Origin: Struthio camelus
Taxonomy: Eukaryota; Chordata; Aves; Struthioniformes; Struthionidae
Reading direction: 5' to 3'
Assembly (NCBI RefSeq): GCF_040807025.1
Contig: NC_090946.1
Span: 3,886,001-3,950,000 of the forward strand
Length of the DNA: 64,000 nucleotides
Shown: positions 48,440 through 64,000 of the stretch, piece after piece
Position numbering within the stretch: position 1 is the stretch's first letter
How the letters are laid out: the number at the start of each line of letters is the position of its first letter
Notes under the pieces: model-generated
Database searches by the model: none
What the model was told of the DNA's origin: nothing
The model's input: only the letters and a program-made list of their open reading frames with translations
Made by a program: the position numbers and the translations under genes

Positions 48440-50030
48440 CCAAGAACTTCACCATGAGCGAATTTGGTGCAGACACCCCCCCAGAACGAGGAGCTCAACT
48501 GTCCTGACAAATAGCCCCACGGCTCAGGAGATCACCCCGAGCCATGCGACATCTCTGCGGCACACATGCTGGTCGTGTACAACACCGTGTCCCCTGCTCG
48601 GCACAGCACGAGGCACCCTGGGCATGGGGGAAGGAGGAGAAGAGGGGATGCTCAATTGTTTTTCCCGGACACCCTCTAGACTGCCAGCCACACTGCACTG
48701 CTCAGCTGGATGGTGCTGCACCCAGAGCAGAGCTGGGTTCCCAGATCAGCCCCTGCGGGCTCCCACTGCAAAGGCTAGATAGGGCTCAGGCCACAGCATG
48801 AGACTGCTCTTGGCCTGAAGCCAGCAGCCTGCCATCCCTGGCCTCAATCCGGACTGACACGCTGGCTGGCCAGACCCGCTTGCCCGTAGATGGCAGCTCT
48901 GGTCTTCCCTCTTGCCAAACTGTTTCCACGAGGTGCAGAAACCATCACCAAGGGGCTGGGGGAGAGCAGGTAAGCAGGCAAGGGTGGCCCTCCTGCTCCC
49001 AGGGGACCATCCCAGCACGGTGGCAACAGGGACTGGGAGATGCTAACTCCTTGATGAGAACAAGGGTTGACGGGTCAAGAGCTGCCAGCTCCAGGAACTT
49101 TGCTAGGGATGGGGCCCCTCAGAGCAACTGGCTGCCTGCAAGAGGCCTCCCCAGGGCAGAGCAGGGAGCGGGACTGGAGACCCCGGCAGTTAGTGCTGCC
49201 TGCCAGGACGGTCCTCGCAGCCCCTTGTGGGATGCCCAAGGCAGCTCTCCAGCACTGCGGCCCTAGCCGGGTTGCTGCTGCTGCATGGGGCAGACACCAG
49301 GACGAAGAGTCCTTCAGCCGGCGCTGAGGGTTGCCCTGAGCCATGCAGGAGTTGTCCCAGATAAGGTTTTGCGCCCACCCCACCACACACTCAGCCCATG
49401 CAATACAGGCCTCTTTGTTAGGGCAGTCGCTGCCTTTGGCCAACGGCGCTCCCAGCTGCTCACCGCTTGCTTATCGGGCCTGATAGAGCCCCGTGCAAAG
49501 CAAATGTTGTCGCCGAGCTGATAGGGCTCACCTAGTGCTGTGTTTGTTCCTGGCACACAGGTCTGTGGCTCACAAAGTGCACCACCCGCCACTGCAGACA
49601 AGGGTCCCCTCTGGGACCATGTGGCATGGCAGGGCTGAGGCCAGCTCCGACCCCCAGGGCCAGCATGGCCCATTGAGCTCTCAGCCCCCCACCAGCTCCT
49701 GGGCGGCCTTGTGGCAGCCTGTCACCAGCTTCTTGCCACTTCATCCCAAAGCCAGCCCTGGGCACCCTAAGATGTAGGAGCCCACCAGCACATTGCGCCT
49801 GGGGACCTCTCCTGCAGCTCAACGTCCCGAGCCCCTACGCCCACCCCACAGGGAGACCTGCTCCATCCCTGCAGCTGGGGTGGGAACAGCTGGATAGTGC
49901 CCCTGACCAAGGGAGCCCGTGTGCCCAGCCAGCCCCTGTGCCTCCCACGGGTGTGCAAACAGCCCCGGCACTTGTGCCAACTTCAGGCTGGGGCCTCCAG
50001 CTGCCCGGGCTGAGCTGGGGCACTCAGGCA
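48440..50030. other. Intergenic between pseudogene and pepsinogen 4
   Basis: GC-rich with no recognised gene. GATA-type words (AGATAAGG near 49361, CTTATCGGGCCTGATAG near 49470) occur about 0.7-0.8 kb upstream of the next pepsinogen and could belong to an upstream control region (inference). Confidence 0.45.
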
Positions 50031-50033
50031 GCC

Positions 50034-50105
50034 CTTATCGGGGCGACCGGCACTCCTTATCCGGGCTCCCAGGGCCAGGAACACCTCGACATGGCCCCTA
50101 CATAA
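50034..50105 (+). promoter_or_regulatory. GATA-like sites and TATA-like box of pepsinogen gene 4
   Basis: CTTATCG at 50034-50040, CTTATCC at 50056-50062 and a weak TACATAA at 50099-50105, with the start codon about 65 bp further on. The layout follows the other promoters but neither GATA site is a full consensus and the TATA box is poor. Confidence 0.5.
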
Positions 50106-50166
50106 GGGCCAGTGCCCCAGGGCCACCGTCATGCTCCATCCCCGCACATCAGCGCGAGGCTTCGCC

Positions 50167-53327
<3,161 letters not shown>

Positions 53328-53344
53328 ACCTGCCACCGTGGCAC

Positions 53345-53350
53345 AATAAA
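53345..53350 (+). other. Poly(A) signal of pepsinogen gene 4
   Basis: AATAAA begins 17 bp after the stop codon, giving a very short 3' UTR. Confidence 0.8.
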
Positions 53351-53729
53351 GGGCTGCTGACCCTAGTCCTTGCGCTGGCCTCGCTGGGACTGGGGAGCAA
53401 GGGCAGGTCCGTGAGCCATCCCACCCCAATCGTAACCCAGCCCTTGGACCCTGCATTGGCTCACCGTCTGGCAAAGCATCTCCCTGACCCTCCCAGCTCC
53501 GCTTCCACCCAAGCCCTTATCCCTCTGGCTGAAGCCCTGCCACCTTGAGGGGAAAAGCAGGGTGCCAGTCCCATGTGAGACCCCACCTGTCCAAGGGCAG
53601 GCATGGGCACACAACCCACAGCCAAAACCTCCCCCACCGAGCAAGCCCATCTGAAGGAGCCTGCGGCACTGGGCTGAGTGCTGAGCACAGGCAGGAGCAG
53701 GGAACGCAGGGCATAAATACCAGGGCAAC

Positions 53730-53735
53730 TTTATT
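53730..53735 (-). other. VWCE: Poly(A) signal of VWCE
   Basis: TTTATT on the plus strand reads AATAAA on the minus strand, about 520 bp past the VWCE stop. About 380 bp separates it from the oppositely oriented signal of pepsinogen gene 4. Confidence 0.7.
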
Positions 53736-54256
53736 GATGCTGCAAGGGGAGCCAGGGCCCAGGGCCATGCTCGGCCATTGCGGGAGGAAGGCCAGCCTGC
53801 CCCCTGTTCACGACAGGGGGCGAGGGTGGCCACTGAGGACCTGGGGGATCATGGCGCCAGTCTGCAGCAGCCAGGGGCTGGTAGGGTGCACCCAGCTTAG
53901 CATTGCCCCCAGCCAGAGGCCTCTCCCCCCTCCACATCCTGCACTGCCCCAGCCAGGGAGACTGTTCACAGCCAGTCCCATGCCCCGGCCCCCTGCGTGT
54001 TGACACAGTGAGGAGCCAGGAGACCACGGTACCCGGGGTCCACGCACCCTCTGCCCCAGGAAGAGGGGCAAAGCCCAGCACAGGCGAGTAGAGAGCAAGG
54101 ACCCTCACCCTCCCTGTGTATTAAGTGTGGAGACCCACATGCCTCAATGCCCCATCCCCAGCCACCCACCCCACAGGGGTCTGTCAGGCCAGGCCTGCTG
54201 GTCCTGCAGGCCTCCTCCTCCTCACATTGCACCAGGCACACACAGCACCCAGTGCT

Positions 54257-57200
54257 CTAGGGAGCCGTGTGGCCCCGGGGGTGCTCCATGCTGGATGGCA
54301 GCACAGCTGAGGGGTCCACATCCTCAGGAGGTCCCTGAGCCTCAGGGCTTGAGCTGGGGCTGCCCATGGCAGCCGCAGTGCCAAAGAAGCCAGTGGGACC
54401 AGGGAGAGGAGTGGGCAGAACGGCTGCCAAGGGCCCCCCATGGCGCTCTGGGGGGCTTGGCCCCAGCAGATGAGACGCCCCAGCCACTGCGCTGCCCGGA
54501 GAGGGGCTGGGGGCTGCTGCGTCAGGGGGCTGAGCATCCAGAGGAGGCAGGCTAGCGCGGAGCAGAAGCTGGGCCAGGCGGCGCGGAGAGGCAGTGGATG
54601 GTGGAAGGCTGGGACGTGGGGTGCTGGCAGGCGAGTCATCATGGGATGGGGAAGGGTCACTGCTCTGCAGCAGGACCCGGGAATCTGCTGCTAATGGAGA
54701 GAGATGCCTTGGATTAGCACCTCACCTCCTCCCCCCCAGACCCCACTCACGGCCTACACTGGGGCCAGAGGGGTGCAGCTGCATCCAGCATCAAGCCCCA
54801 GCACAGCTGGGCACCAAGCTGCCCTGGGGTGCAGCCAGCATGGTCAGGTCACGCATAGCACCACAGCACCCGTCTCTCTCAGAGCATCGTGACAGCAAGG
54901 CCACAGTGGTTTCACAGCCAAGTTGGACCCTGTCCCAGCACCCTGGGCATCCCCATTACCGTGGCAGGCCGGGCAGCAGGCAGCTGGGAGCATGGTGGGC
55001 TCTGCGCAGGACTGGGGACACAGCCTCTTCTCGCAGCTCACCTCCCCGAGCTGAGAGCGAGGGGCAAAAGCATGGGTGAGATGGCTCTGTCAGCCCCCAC
55101 CCCACACTCCCCTCTGCCACAGTGCCTGGCACAGCCCCACCATGGCAGGGAGGGCCTCTGGGTCACTCCAGCTCATAGAGCCCAAGCCTGGAGCTGGAGA
55201 CAGCTAGCAGCAACAAAACCCCGCTCCCACCTCAGGGCTCCAGGCCTGCAGCTCTCCACACCCAGCAGCCCCCACTCACCTGGCACGTGCAGCGGGTACA
55301 TGGCTCACCCTCAGGGCTGAACGTCTGGCCGTTCATCACTTTCCTGCCCTCGTAGTTGCAGTCTGCAGAGAGTGGGGCGAAGAGCGACTTTCACAGCAGC
55401 TGAGCGACCGCCTGTGTGCCAGGCAGCACTGCAGCGGGTGCTGAGCACCCTCCTCCTGCTGCTGCCGGGTTCCTGCACCAGCCTCCTTGGCTCATCTCAA
55501 GTAGCTCCAGGAGAGCCCCACCACCTTGATGGACGGGGAGATGGGGCCCAGCAATTGCACGTGGCCTGGGGTGACTCATGGCAGTTGCTCTCTTACCGTT
55601 ACAGACAGGGCAACACTCCCCTTCTGGGTGGAACGGGTACGTGCAGAAGATGGCACAGTCCACAGGTGAGCAAGCCACTGAGCCCAGCTGCAAGACACGG
55701 GAGAGACATGTGCAAAGGCTCTGTGTTAGCAAGACCAGGGCAGGCTGGGGGTCCCAGGCAGGGGAGAAGGGACTAACCCCAAAACACTTAAGTTTTTTCC
55801 TGCAACGGAGGAAAAAAACTGGGGCTCAGCCAAAAGGATGAGATCTGAAAGGCTTTCACCTCCTGACACTGCTGCAGAAATCAAGAGACAATTTGCATGC
55901 TGATGCATAGACACTGTTGCCCTACACTTTCATACTACAGTAGGCCAGGCTCCCCCGAGAACACAGGCCAGAGCTGAGCCCCATGCGTCCAGGAAACACC
56001 CGCAAAACCCAGCCACCGCTGACATTTTGGCTGCTGTTGGGGGAATCTGCCCCTGGAAGGAGCCCTCACCAGGCAGATGCAGCTTAGACAGGGGTCCAGG
56101 ACAGATGGGAATGTCTCATTGTTGTAAAAGATCCTTCCCATGTAGGTGCAGCCTGTGGGGAGGAGAGGGTGAGGTTACGCTCCCTAGGCTGTTCAGCAGG
56201 GACCCAGGCCTGCTGGAGACCCCCTCCACTGAAGTACAGGCTCACTGGCTCCAAACCTGCCCCAGGCTGGTGGTAGGTACTCAGAGAAGGGATGGGGGCA
56301 TGTGGCTGGCACCTCTCCAACACACACCCGCCAGCTCCCTCAGGCCCTGTCACCTGCTGAGCAGTCAGGACAGCACTGCCCGGGGATCTGGATGGGGTAG
56401 GGACATGTCTCCACGCAGTCCGTCCGCTTGCAGCTCACTGAGCCATCTGCCTGCAAGAGAGACGCACTTGACAGAAGCCTAGGGCCAGCGTCAGTGCCAT
56501 CTGTCCTGCCCCTGCTCTGCTCCACCCCAGAGCTGGCTGCACCTCAGCGTCAAGTACAGCCACCTCTGCCTGGATCCTTCCAGGAGAAAGATGGAGATGC
56601 TGCCCAAAGCTGAGGTGTTTAAGGCCCACAAAGGCAGGGAGCTCCCTGGAACCACGCAGGGGAAGTCTGGACGAGCTACGTGTTGGCGGTGACCCACTAA
56701 CACCAGCCAGCGGTTACGATGGAAGCTGCTGGGCTGGGAAAGCCACTCTGCAATGAGGCATACGCTTTGTCCGTGTAACTGCCACAGGGAGCAGGGAACG
56801 ACCAGGCTACTGGCAATGAGCACCCCAGGGATCCCAAGAGAAGGGCTGTGTGTCCTGGGAACCCAGACAGGAGGAAGGCCAGAGGAAGCAGGTTCAAGAG
56901 AGGAAGCAGCCAGAGAGGTGCTTTGCTTTGGTATCGAAACAATCGCTCTTTCCTTCTCAGACCCTGCCCCTGTGGCCTCCCCATGCCATACAGAGCCAGG
57001 GAGCCACAGGGGCAGCACAGGACGGGGACTGGCACCAGGAGCTGGATGTGGGGCAGGGGCAGGTAGGAGGAGTGAAGCAGAGCAGGTTCTCATTCACCTG
57101 GCAGATGCATAACTCACAGGGATCGCCCGGAGACCAGATCTGTCCGACAGGAAACTCGACCCCGTTGTCATCCACATAGCAACCTAGTGGGGAGAGAGGC

Positions 57201-60200
57201 ATGGCAGAGCTGAGATGGGGCAGAGCAGAGCCAGAACACGTGCAAGATCACACGGAGCCCTGCACCTTGCTGATGTACACTTAACTGCCAGGCCCACAAA
57301 CACACACACATCCTATCTGGCTTGTGCCGGATGCACGTGGGCAGCGCAGTGATTGCACACACATCTCCCATCTGGTGCCAGCTCCCCACTCACTGCCTCT
57401 AAACCCCACATTTCCCCCAAATACCCTGCCTGTCCCCATGCAACCCCCACATTCTGCTCTCCCCAGACTCAGACAAGCCCCCAGGTGTCCCCCAGGTCCC
57501 CGAAACGCCAGCTCACCTGAGGGGGGCGGGGGGTCCCGGCAGGTGAAGCAGCACTGCCCAGGGCCCAGGTGCCACTCCTGCTGAGGGCAGTCCAGCGCAG
57601 GGCATGGGGTGAAGGAGCACTCCACCTCACCACTCTGAGGAGACGAGGACATGTCACCTGCTGACCCTGCAGGGCAGCTGAGCCCTGTGTCCAGGGCTTT
57701 TGCTCCGGGGTCAGGGCCTGTCTGCTCTGCAGGACCCAGAGATGGGCCAGATCCCCACAGCAGCATGGTGGGGGAAGGCAGGAAGCCCTGTGTCCAGGAG
57801 CACCCCTGGGAGACTACCAGACCCACGTCCCCTGCCCAGGGCACCCATGCTGCTGGGTACAGGAACCTACCCGGCAGATACAGGTGGTGCAGTCATCCCC
57901 ATCCAGGCTGAACCGGGCTCCATGTACATATGTGCGGCCATGAAAGTTGCATTTTGCTGAGGAGGAGAGGCGGCAAGACCAGGGCTGGGATCAGCCAGGG
58001 GCAGAGAGCAAAGCACAGATCCCGCCTTGCCAAAACCCCGTTCTCAGGAGAGCTGTGTCTCCTGGGCTTGCCTTCCACCCCGCACGTGCCCGGGGAGGGT
58101 AGGTGCTGGGGGGTGGCAGGACCCACCTGGCTGGCAGGAGCAGCAGTCGGCTGTCGAGGCGCTGGAGCAGGGACCTGGAGGGCACTCGGGGGAGATGCAG
58201 GAGACGTTGCCAGCCTGAGGAGGAGACAGCGCAGCAGCCAGGGCCATTACTTCACGGCCACGGGGCCAAGCAGACTGGCAACGTGCCCCATTCCCATGAC
58301 AGGAGAACCACGCTACGTCAGGGAGGTGGTCTGCCCCAGCATCCCCCATGTCCTAGCCCATCACCCCAGAGGTGGTACAAGCTGGACACAGGACAAACCC
58401 CCGCAGCCCAGCCTGGTCCAGCCCAGGTCCACAAATAGCTTGAAGGGCCTAAGGTCAAAACCAGGAGAGTTGGGGGGTGTCAGCGAGGACGAGGGAGGCC
58501 ATTCCCAGCGCCAGGGCCTGCGCAGCCTTGCCCGTAGCACAGGTGCTTGGGGATCCCTGTGCAGCTGGTGCAGACTCACCAGGCATACGCAGACGGTGCA
58601 GTTCCCATCTGGCAGGGAGAAGACATCGCCCTCGGCCCGGGCCACCCCGTCGTGCAGACAGCCTGGAAGCGAGGCCCGGGAGCAGGTTACGGGGTGCTGC
58701 AGCAGGGCACGGGGGGACATGGGGATGCGGCTCACCTGTGCAGCTGGGGCAGCACCCCCCATCCGGGGCAGGCAGCGGGTGGGAGCAGGCCACGGGGCAG
58801 CTCACAGACGTGCAGAGCACTCGTCCTTCCTGCAACAGCACCCGGTGGTTTAGCCGCGAGGCCAGCTGACGTGGTGAGGCGACGAGGCAGGGCGGCTGAG
58901 GCGCTTACTTGGCAGGCACAGCTCAGGCAGCCTGGCTCCGTCCAGCGGGTGCCGTGCTCCCGGGGGGCTCCCCGGTACCAGCAGCGGGGGGATGGCAGAG
59001 CAGGCGGCGGCGGCGGCGCAGAGGTGCCAGGAGCTCCCTCTGTACGCAGCAACAGCACAGCGGCTGGGGACGAGGGGGCAGCAGGCAAGGAAGGGGTTTG
59101 GGTGCCTGGAGCTGGGGCTGGGAGGTAGGGAGAGGGGGAGCCCCTAGGGACCGGGAGGGGTCCCCCCGGGCCAGGAGGGAGCAGGAGGAGAGTGGGTGGG
59201 TGCTGCAGGGACTGCAGGATAGGGGATGGGGCCAGGATGGATTTGGGGAAGCCTAGGAAGGAAGAATAGAGTTGTCACTTCAGAGGCAGCCAGGACTGCA
59301 GAGCCCACTCTGCTCCCCAGCCCTGGCACAGAAGAAGAGCTGGTTACCTTCGCAGGACACCCTGTCCCCACTAAGACGGTACCCGGGGCGGCAGGAGCAC
59401 AGATAGCTGCCCGGCGTGTTGTGGCAGGCGTGCTGGCAGGCCCGTCTCTCTCCTGGCCGCCGGCACTCGTTGACATCTAGGAGACACGGGGACATGTCCG
59501 TGCCAGGGCAGGTAGGGCGAAAGGTGCTTCACCCCAGGAAACGCCTTGGGTCTGCTGCCCATGCACCCACGGGGGAGCCCGGCACAGCTTGCGCAAGGAC
59601 GAGGATGAGACACCACCACCGTGCAACGGGCACGACGCCTGCCTCGCTCCACCAGGCACTTCATGGCACGGCCGATGGGAGGGAGATGAGGGTCCTGGAC
59701 AGACGGATGGATGGAGGACCGCACGCCTGTACTCACCCACGCAGGAGTGCCTGTTGCCGTGGAGGTGGTAGCCAGGCCGGCAGGAGCAGCGGTAGCTGCC
59801 AACGCTGTTCTTGCAGCGATGCTGGCACGGCGTTGCCAGGCACTCGTCCGTATCTGCAAGGCAGAGGCTGAGGGTCAGGAAGCCCCAGTGCCCCCCGTGG
59901 CCCGGCCCGGCCCCCTGCTCACCCTGGCAGCTGTGGCGGTCAGCGGAGAGCTGCATGCCAGGGCCGCACTCGCAGACGAAGCCACCCTCGGTGTTGACGC
60001 AGAGTCCTTCGCAGGCAGCGCTCAGGCACTCGTCAATGTCTGGGGGTGACAGGGAAGAGCTGGAGGGAGGGGGACACCGCTGGGTACCCCCGCCCCACCG
60101 AGGACCCCGTGCCGCTCACCAGTACAGCGGACTCCGTTGGCTGTCTCCACCATGGAGAAGCCGAGGGGGCAGACACGGGCCACCTCTTGGCACCCGCCGT

Positions 60201-61730
60201 GGTTGCAGGAGAGGTCGCAGCCGTACTCCCCGCAGGTGCCAGGTGGCTCTGAAACGCAACCAAGGGGTCTGCAGGAGACCGCTCTGACCGTCCCTGGCCC
60301 CGACACCCATTGCACAGGAGAGGTGCTGGGTTTGGGCTCTTTCAGCCCCAGCTGCGGTCCCTCCCTGGCCTGGCTCGGCTATAACACCGGACACAGAGCC
60401 GAGCCCAGGTACCAAAAAGCCACAGCTCCCCCAAGGCAGGCCTCCATCCCCGCTTTCCCGACACCCCCACGCACGCATGCCGCTCTGGGGCCGTGCTCTC
60501 GCCCTGCCTGCTCCAAGAGCATCCTCAGACCACCCTCCAGCCACCTCTCCCTGGCAGGGAGAGCCGCTGTCCCAACGGGGAGAGATAAGGAGCAACGTGC
60601 CCTGCCAGAAACACCCCTTTCCCCCATGCCAGGACAGGAGCTAGGAGGCCAGGCTCTCACCGCCACCACGGAGCCGGGGGCAGGCCGGTACCTGGGCACG
60701 TGATGCCCTGCTCTCCATCCGGGCAAGAGCAGAGGTTGGGGGCGATGCACAAGCCGCTGCCGCAGCCGAAGGAGCAGAGCGCTGCGAAGAGCCAGGACAG
60801 GCAGCAGTGAGGGGACGAAGGGACCCCCACCCGCCCTCCCACCCCAGGGCGCGCCGCGAGGTGCCGGGGCACCCGTACTCACGCAGAGTGCACTGCCCGC
60901 TGCCTGGCGACAGCATCCACCCGGGGCAACATCCGCTGCCGAAGCCCGAGAAGCAGATGTGCGGCCCCACGCGGCGCCTGAGCGAGGGAGGAAAGGCTGA
61001 GGCCACCCTGCCCCGAGCGCCCCGGTCTCCCGTCCTGGTCCTGCCTCGTCGTCCCAGCAGCCGCACGGCAGAGACCAAAGGTCGGCGTGCTGGAGCTCCC
61101 GGGCACCTTCAGGCAGCAGAGACCCCTCGGACCCAGGGACGGCCACGAGGGCCAGGGGGCAGGGGAACGCAGCAGGAGCAGGCGCCCCTGGACGCGGCCC
61201 AGGCCTCCCCATCCCGTGCAGCAGCGCGCGCTGGGGACGCGCTAGGCAGGCAGGTGCGGGGCGAACCAGACCGTCACGGTGCCCTACGGGGCCCCAAAAC
61301 AAGGAGGGGCAGACAGAGAGGGCTCGAACCCCAACTAGCCCCTACCCCGAAGCACGCGGCGACATCAGAGAAGCGTTCCTGACGCAAGGAGCAGCAAGGC
61401 TGCGAGGGTCGCGCTCCGCTTGCCACGGCCACCCCCGGCCAGACGGAGGGGCGCACGCCCCGGAGCCCCTCTGGACAGGAGGGCAGCCCCCGGCTCCAGG
61501 CGGCTGAGGGGGTGGACGGAGGGAGCCGAAGCTCGATTCAGCAGCACGGCGCGGCACACCGCCGGTGGCGCTCCCCAGGTGCAGCTGGGAGAGGGAGAAG
61601 GGAAGGGGGGACCCGGCTACCTCTCCACAGCAAAGCTGGCCGGCTTCTTCCTCCCGGGGTAAACCCTGCCCTGGCCGCCTGGGAGGAACAGGGACACACA
61701 GGCAGCCTGGAAGAGCAGCTCGACCAACAT
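54257..61730 (-). CDS. VWCE: VWCE, von Willebrand factor C and EGF domain protein
   Basis: Secreted modular glycoprotein (URG11). Twenty coding exons from the start: 61730-61621, 60977-60883, 60781-60692, 60248-60120, 60039-59923, 59853-59737, 59476-59348, 59252-58909, 58829-58736, 58662-58580, 58214-58127, 57956-57871, 57634-57517, 57183-57098, 56450-56354, 56152-56070, 55687-55597, 55362-55280, 55050-54960 and 54687-54257. They join in phase to 853 residues (human 955). The signal peptide [18 protein letters not shown] precedes a Cys-rich N-terminus ([14 protein letters not shown]), two EGF-like exons, and three calcium-binding EGF exons starting DIDEC, DTDEC and DVNEC (about residues 142-262). 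A Pro/Ser-rich linker follows, then six VWC domains (about 360-710) with CCP-C motifs, and a Pro/Ser-rich C-terminus. The last exon could begin three bases earlier (54690). Most of the length difference from human is in the linker and C-terminus. Confidence 0.95.
54960..58940 (-). other. VWCE: Six two-exon VWC modules of VWCE
   Basis: Each VWC domain is split between two exons: a first half that enters in phase 1 and leaves in phase 0, then a second half that leaves in phase 1. The pattern repeats for 58662-58580/58214-58127, 57956-57871/57634-57517, 57183-57098/56450-56354, 56152-56070/55687-55597 and 55362-55280/55050-54960; the first domain starts at the end of the linker exon. Second halves end in CC followed by C (CCPSC, CCSC, CCFTC, CCPDC, CCPVC, CCPAC). 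The regular phases point to growth by duplication of exon pairs. Confidence 0.85.
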
Positions 61731-62520
61731 GACAGGCGGCTCCAGCCCACGGCACGCTCCCAGCGCCTGCCTTCCTGCCTGCCTTCCTCCTGCCTTGGCG
61801 GCACGGGCGCCTACCGCATGCTGGCCCTTGGCCCTGCTCCTCCTCCTGCCTGCCGGGGCCGGGAACAATGCGGGGGGTGGAGGGAGGCGAGAGCAGCGAA
61901 GGGGGCCGGGGAGCGCTGCCGGGGGAAGCCGCCGGGACCCAACTCTCCACCCACCCCGGCGGGCGTCCCCCGCGCCAGCCCGCGGGACTGGAGGAGCCCA
62001 GCGGCGCGGGCAACAGCGGGCACGCCGCACGCGGGGGCTCGCGGAGATGCTCGAGCAAAGCCTCGCTTTGCCTGCGAGCGCGGCCATGCGCGGGGCATCC
62101 CGGGTCGGCGCAGGCGAGCGACTCTGCCCTCGCCGCAAATGCCGTACGCCAACGCGCGTGTCGGGTCTATCCACCCCCAGCGGCACGGGGAGAGGGAGGA
62201 TCCCCAACACAGCAGCCCTGTTGTTCGCAAGAGTTTGCGGGGGAAAACAGCAAAAACATCCCCCTTCTCTCCTTTCCCACATCTGGCAAAGCTCCGGCCC
62301 GGCCTCTCCCCACCCCTCCTCCTCCTCCTCCTCCTGGCGGCACTGGGCCGCTTTCCCAGCCCTGCACAGGGACCCACCAAAGAGGAGTATGCAGCAGATA
62401 AAGGGGCCAAAGTGGAGCTGGGCCGGCCGGGAAGGGCGCAGCGAGGCTCCAGCGCACCCCAGTCCGTCACCGCCAGCTGGGGGTGATGCCGGCGGGGAGA
62501 AGGGCATGGGAGCTCTGCGC
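60650..62520 (-). promoter_or_regulatory. VWCE: CpG-rich 5' end of VWCE
   Basis: CpG density is high from the second and third coding exons through exon 1 to about 62.5 kb. The transcription start is expected shortly beyond 61730 on the minus strand. Open frames created here by GC bias overlap on both strands and are not credible genes, apart from the true VWCE exons. Confidence 0.6.
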
Positions 62521-64000
62521 CGCAGAGGCGCAGGGTGCTACGGGGGCACTTGGAGCACAGCAGCACCCTGCTCCAAGGTGCAGGAGCCTAACTCTCTGCC
62601 CCTCACCTCTCTCCCCTCAGCCCTCCGCAGGACGGGGGCTGAAGCCAAGGTCACAGATAGGTAATGATTTATATCAGGGAGCAAAGGGCTCGTGCTGCTG
62701 GCCCGTATTTTAGTGCAGGGAGGCATGGTAAATACCTGCAGCATTGGTGGAGACAGGGAGCAGCCACCCTCTGCCTGCAGATCTGCACCCGCCTGGGAGA
62801 TCTTCCCCCATAAACTACACCTCAAAGGTTGGGATTGCCTAGCAAACCTCAGCATGGTCCCCAGCAGGAGCCTTCTCCCCTCTCCCCTGCCGTCAGGCAA
62901 GGACCTCACTGCACCACCCCGCACAAAGCGCCCAGCAGCACCTCGAGGTGGCCTCCCTTCCTGCGCATGTGGAGCAGGTCATCCTGCGCATGCTTATAAA
63001 TAGCGGCTGACATTTACAGGGTGCGGTGGGAAGGGCGGGGGGGGGACCATGCCGGCTCCAGCAGCACAGGGCTCTGTGCCCAGCCCCTGAAACGCAGCCA
63101 CCGCTGGCGTGGAGCAAGGCAGCCCCTTCCCCAACCCTCGTGTGACGGTGACCAGAGGCTCTCGCTGCCAACTCACCGCACGCAGAGAGCACAGGCAGGC
63201 GGTTGCACTAGTGCAGCTGGAGGGTGGCCAGTGGCACAGGATAAACACACAGCCCTGCCCTGGCCAGCAGCTCAGCAGGATTTTTAACCCGCAGCAGGAG
63301 GTGAATCAGCGTCAACGCTTCCCATGTACCAGTAGCCAGAGGCTGGCAGGGAGCAAGACCATTTTCCAGGGCCACAGGCATCGCCAGAGCTGCCGGTCCA
63401 AACCAAAGACAGGAGACAAGTGAGGCACTAGCCCTGCAGAGCCAGAGATGTGGGCTCTCTCTGCCCAGGAAGAGCCAGGGCCCCTCCGTGCTGCTGGCAC
63501 ATCAGTGCTGTTGAAAACCCACTAACGTAGGGTTACAAGCATCACATTACCACCCGCAATGCCATTTTGCTCAGTGAGAACAACGTGTGCAGGAGATGGG
63601 TAAATTCAGGCCCCGCTGCCCTCCGCAGGCAGGTCTGCCAGGGGTGATGGAGGCTGTTTTGTTTCCCAGGGGACCCTCTGCTTTCGGATGCGTGGCGAAT
63701 GCTGACGGAAAAGGACCAGACTCGGAATGAGGGCTGAGGAACTGAGTCGCTCTCCGAAGCTGAATGCAGGGAGCAAACCCCAGAGCTAACAAGAACCTGC
63801 CTGCTTGCAGAGAGCATGAGCACAAAATCCAGACTTGTTGCAAATGGTCACAGTCCACTTCTAATCCTAAACAGTCTCTCCAAGCAGAGACATGTCCAAA
63901 TATAGCCTTCTCTATACAAATTCCTCAAAGAAACCAGGGCTTGCCCAACAGTTAAGATTCGTTGGTGGGAGCCTGACAAAGCTTTCAACACAAGCTCACG
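62520..64000. other. Flank beyond VWCE, no gene recognised
   Basis: In human the next gene in this direction is DDB1, but I saw no DDB1 coding sequence, so it would lie past the window end. A TATAAATA word at 62995-63002 has no supported gene after it. The final 400 bp is AT-richer and featureless. Confidence 0.5.

Noticed and set aside
61342-62664. Several overlapping long frames on both strands near VWCE exon 1
   Set aside because: Mutually overlapping frames in CpG-rich DNA. Only the short stretch ending at 61621 that encodes the VWCE signal peptide is supported.
62995-63002. TATAAATA box beyond VWCE
   Set aside because: No exon with a plausible start follows on either strand within a reasonable distance; a lone TATA-like word is weak evidence.

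Overview
This is a stretch of vertebrate nuclear DNA, with multi-exon genes, GT-AG introns, CpG islands and AATAAA poly(A) signals. The gene order and orientation match human 11q12.2: CD6 (+), CD5 (+), VPS37C (-), a tandem pepsinogen A cluster (+) and VWCE (-). Small introns, high GC over most of the window, several diverged pepsinogen A genes and no recognisable mammalian repeats suggest a sauropsid (crocodilian, bird or turtle). The sequence alone does not settle the species. I recognised no retroviral or LTR element, CRISPR array, tRNA or rRNA.

Layout. 2.6-7.4 kb holds CD6 from its second coding exon to the stop: three SRCR domains, a stalk, one membrane helix and a long tyrosine- and serine-rich tail. 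The signal-peptide exon was not found and probably lies upstream. 7.4-12.7 kb is intergenic, with GGGATG-type minisatellites. 12.7-19.3 kb is a complete CD5 (10 exons, 476 aa). 20.9-26.4 kb is VPS37C on the minus strand, tail-to-tail with CD5, with its promoter in a CpG island at about 25.8-26.5 kb. 28.6-53.35 kb is the pepsinogen cluster: three intact nine-exon genes at 28.7-35.4, 42.3-45.3 and 50.2-53.3 kb (385, 382 and 384 aa) and one gutted copy at 47.15-48.43 kb. 53.7-61.7 kb is VWCE on the minus strand (20 coding exons, 853 aa), convergent with the last pepsinogen. Beyond 61.7 kb are its CpG-rich 5' flank and sequence without a recognised gene.

CD6 and CD5 are paired lymphocyte surface receptors that set T-cell signalling thresholds. 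VPS37C is an ESCRT-I subunit. The pepsinogens are gastric aspartic protease zymogens; each has, or keeps the remains of, a GATA motif plus TATA-like box just upstream, as expected for co-regulation in stomach epithelium. VWCE is a secreted EGF/VWC protein.

I found no unknown biological system. The best leads are: (i) the CD6 tail, where the alternating exons and several introns lie in one open frame; (ii) unusual cysteines in the first pepsinogen; (iii) a pepsinogen pseudogene reduced to exons 2, 6 and 9 but keeping its promoter and poly(A) motifs; and (iv) an ancient module repeated three times upstream of the second pepsinogen, part of which matches intron 1 of the first. Exon borders come from reading splice sites and checking phase by hand. 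No alignment or database search was run.
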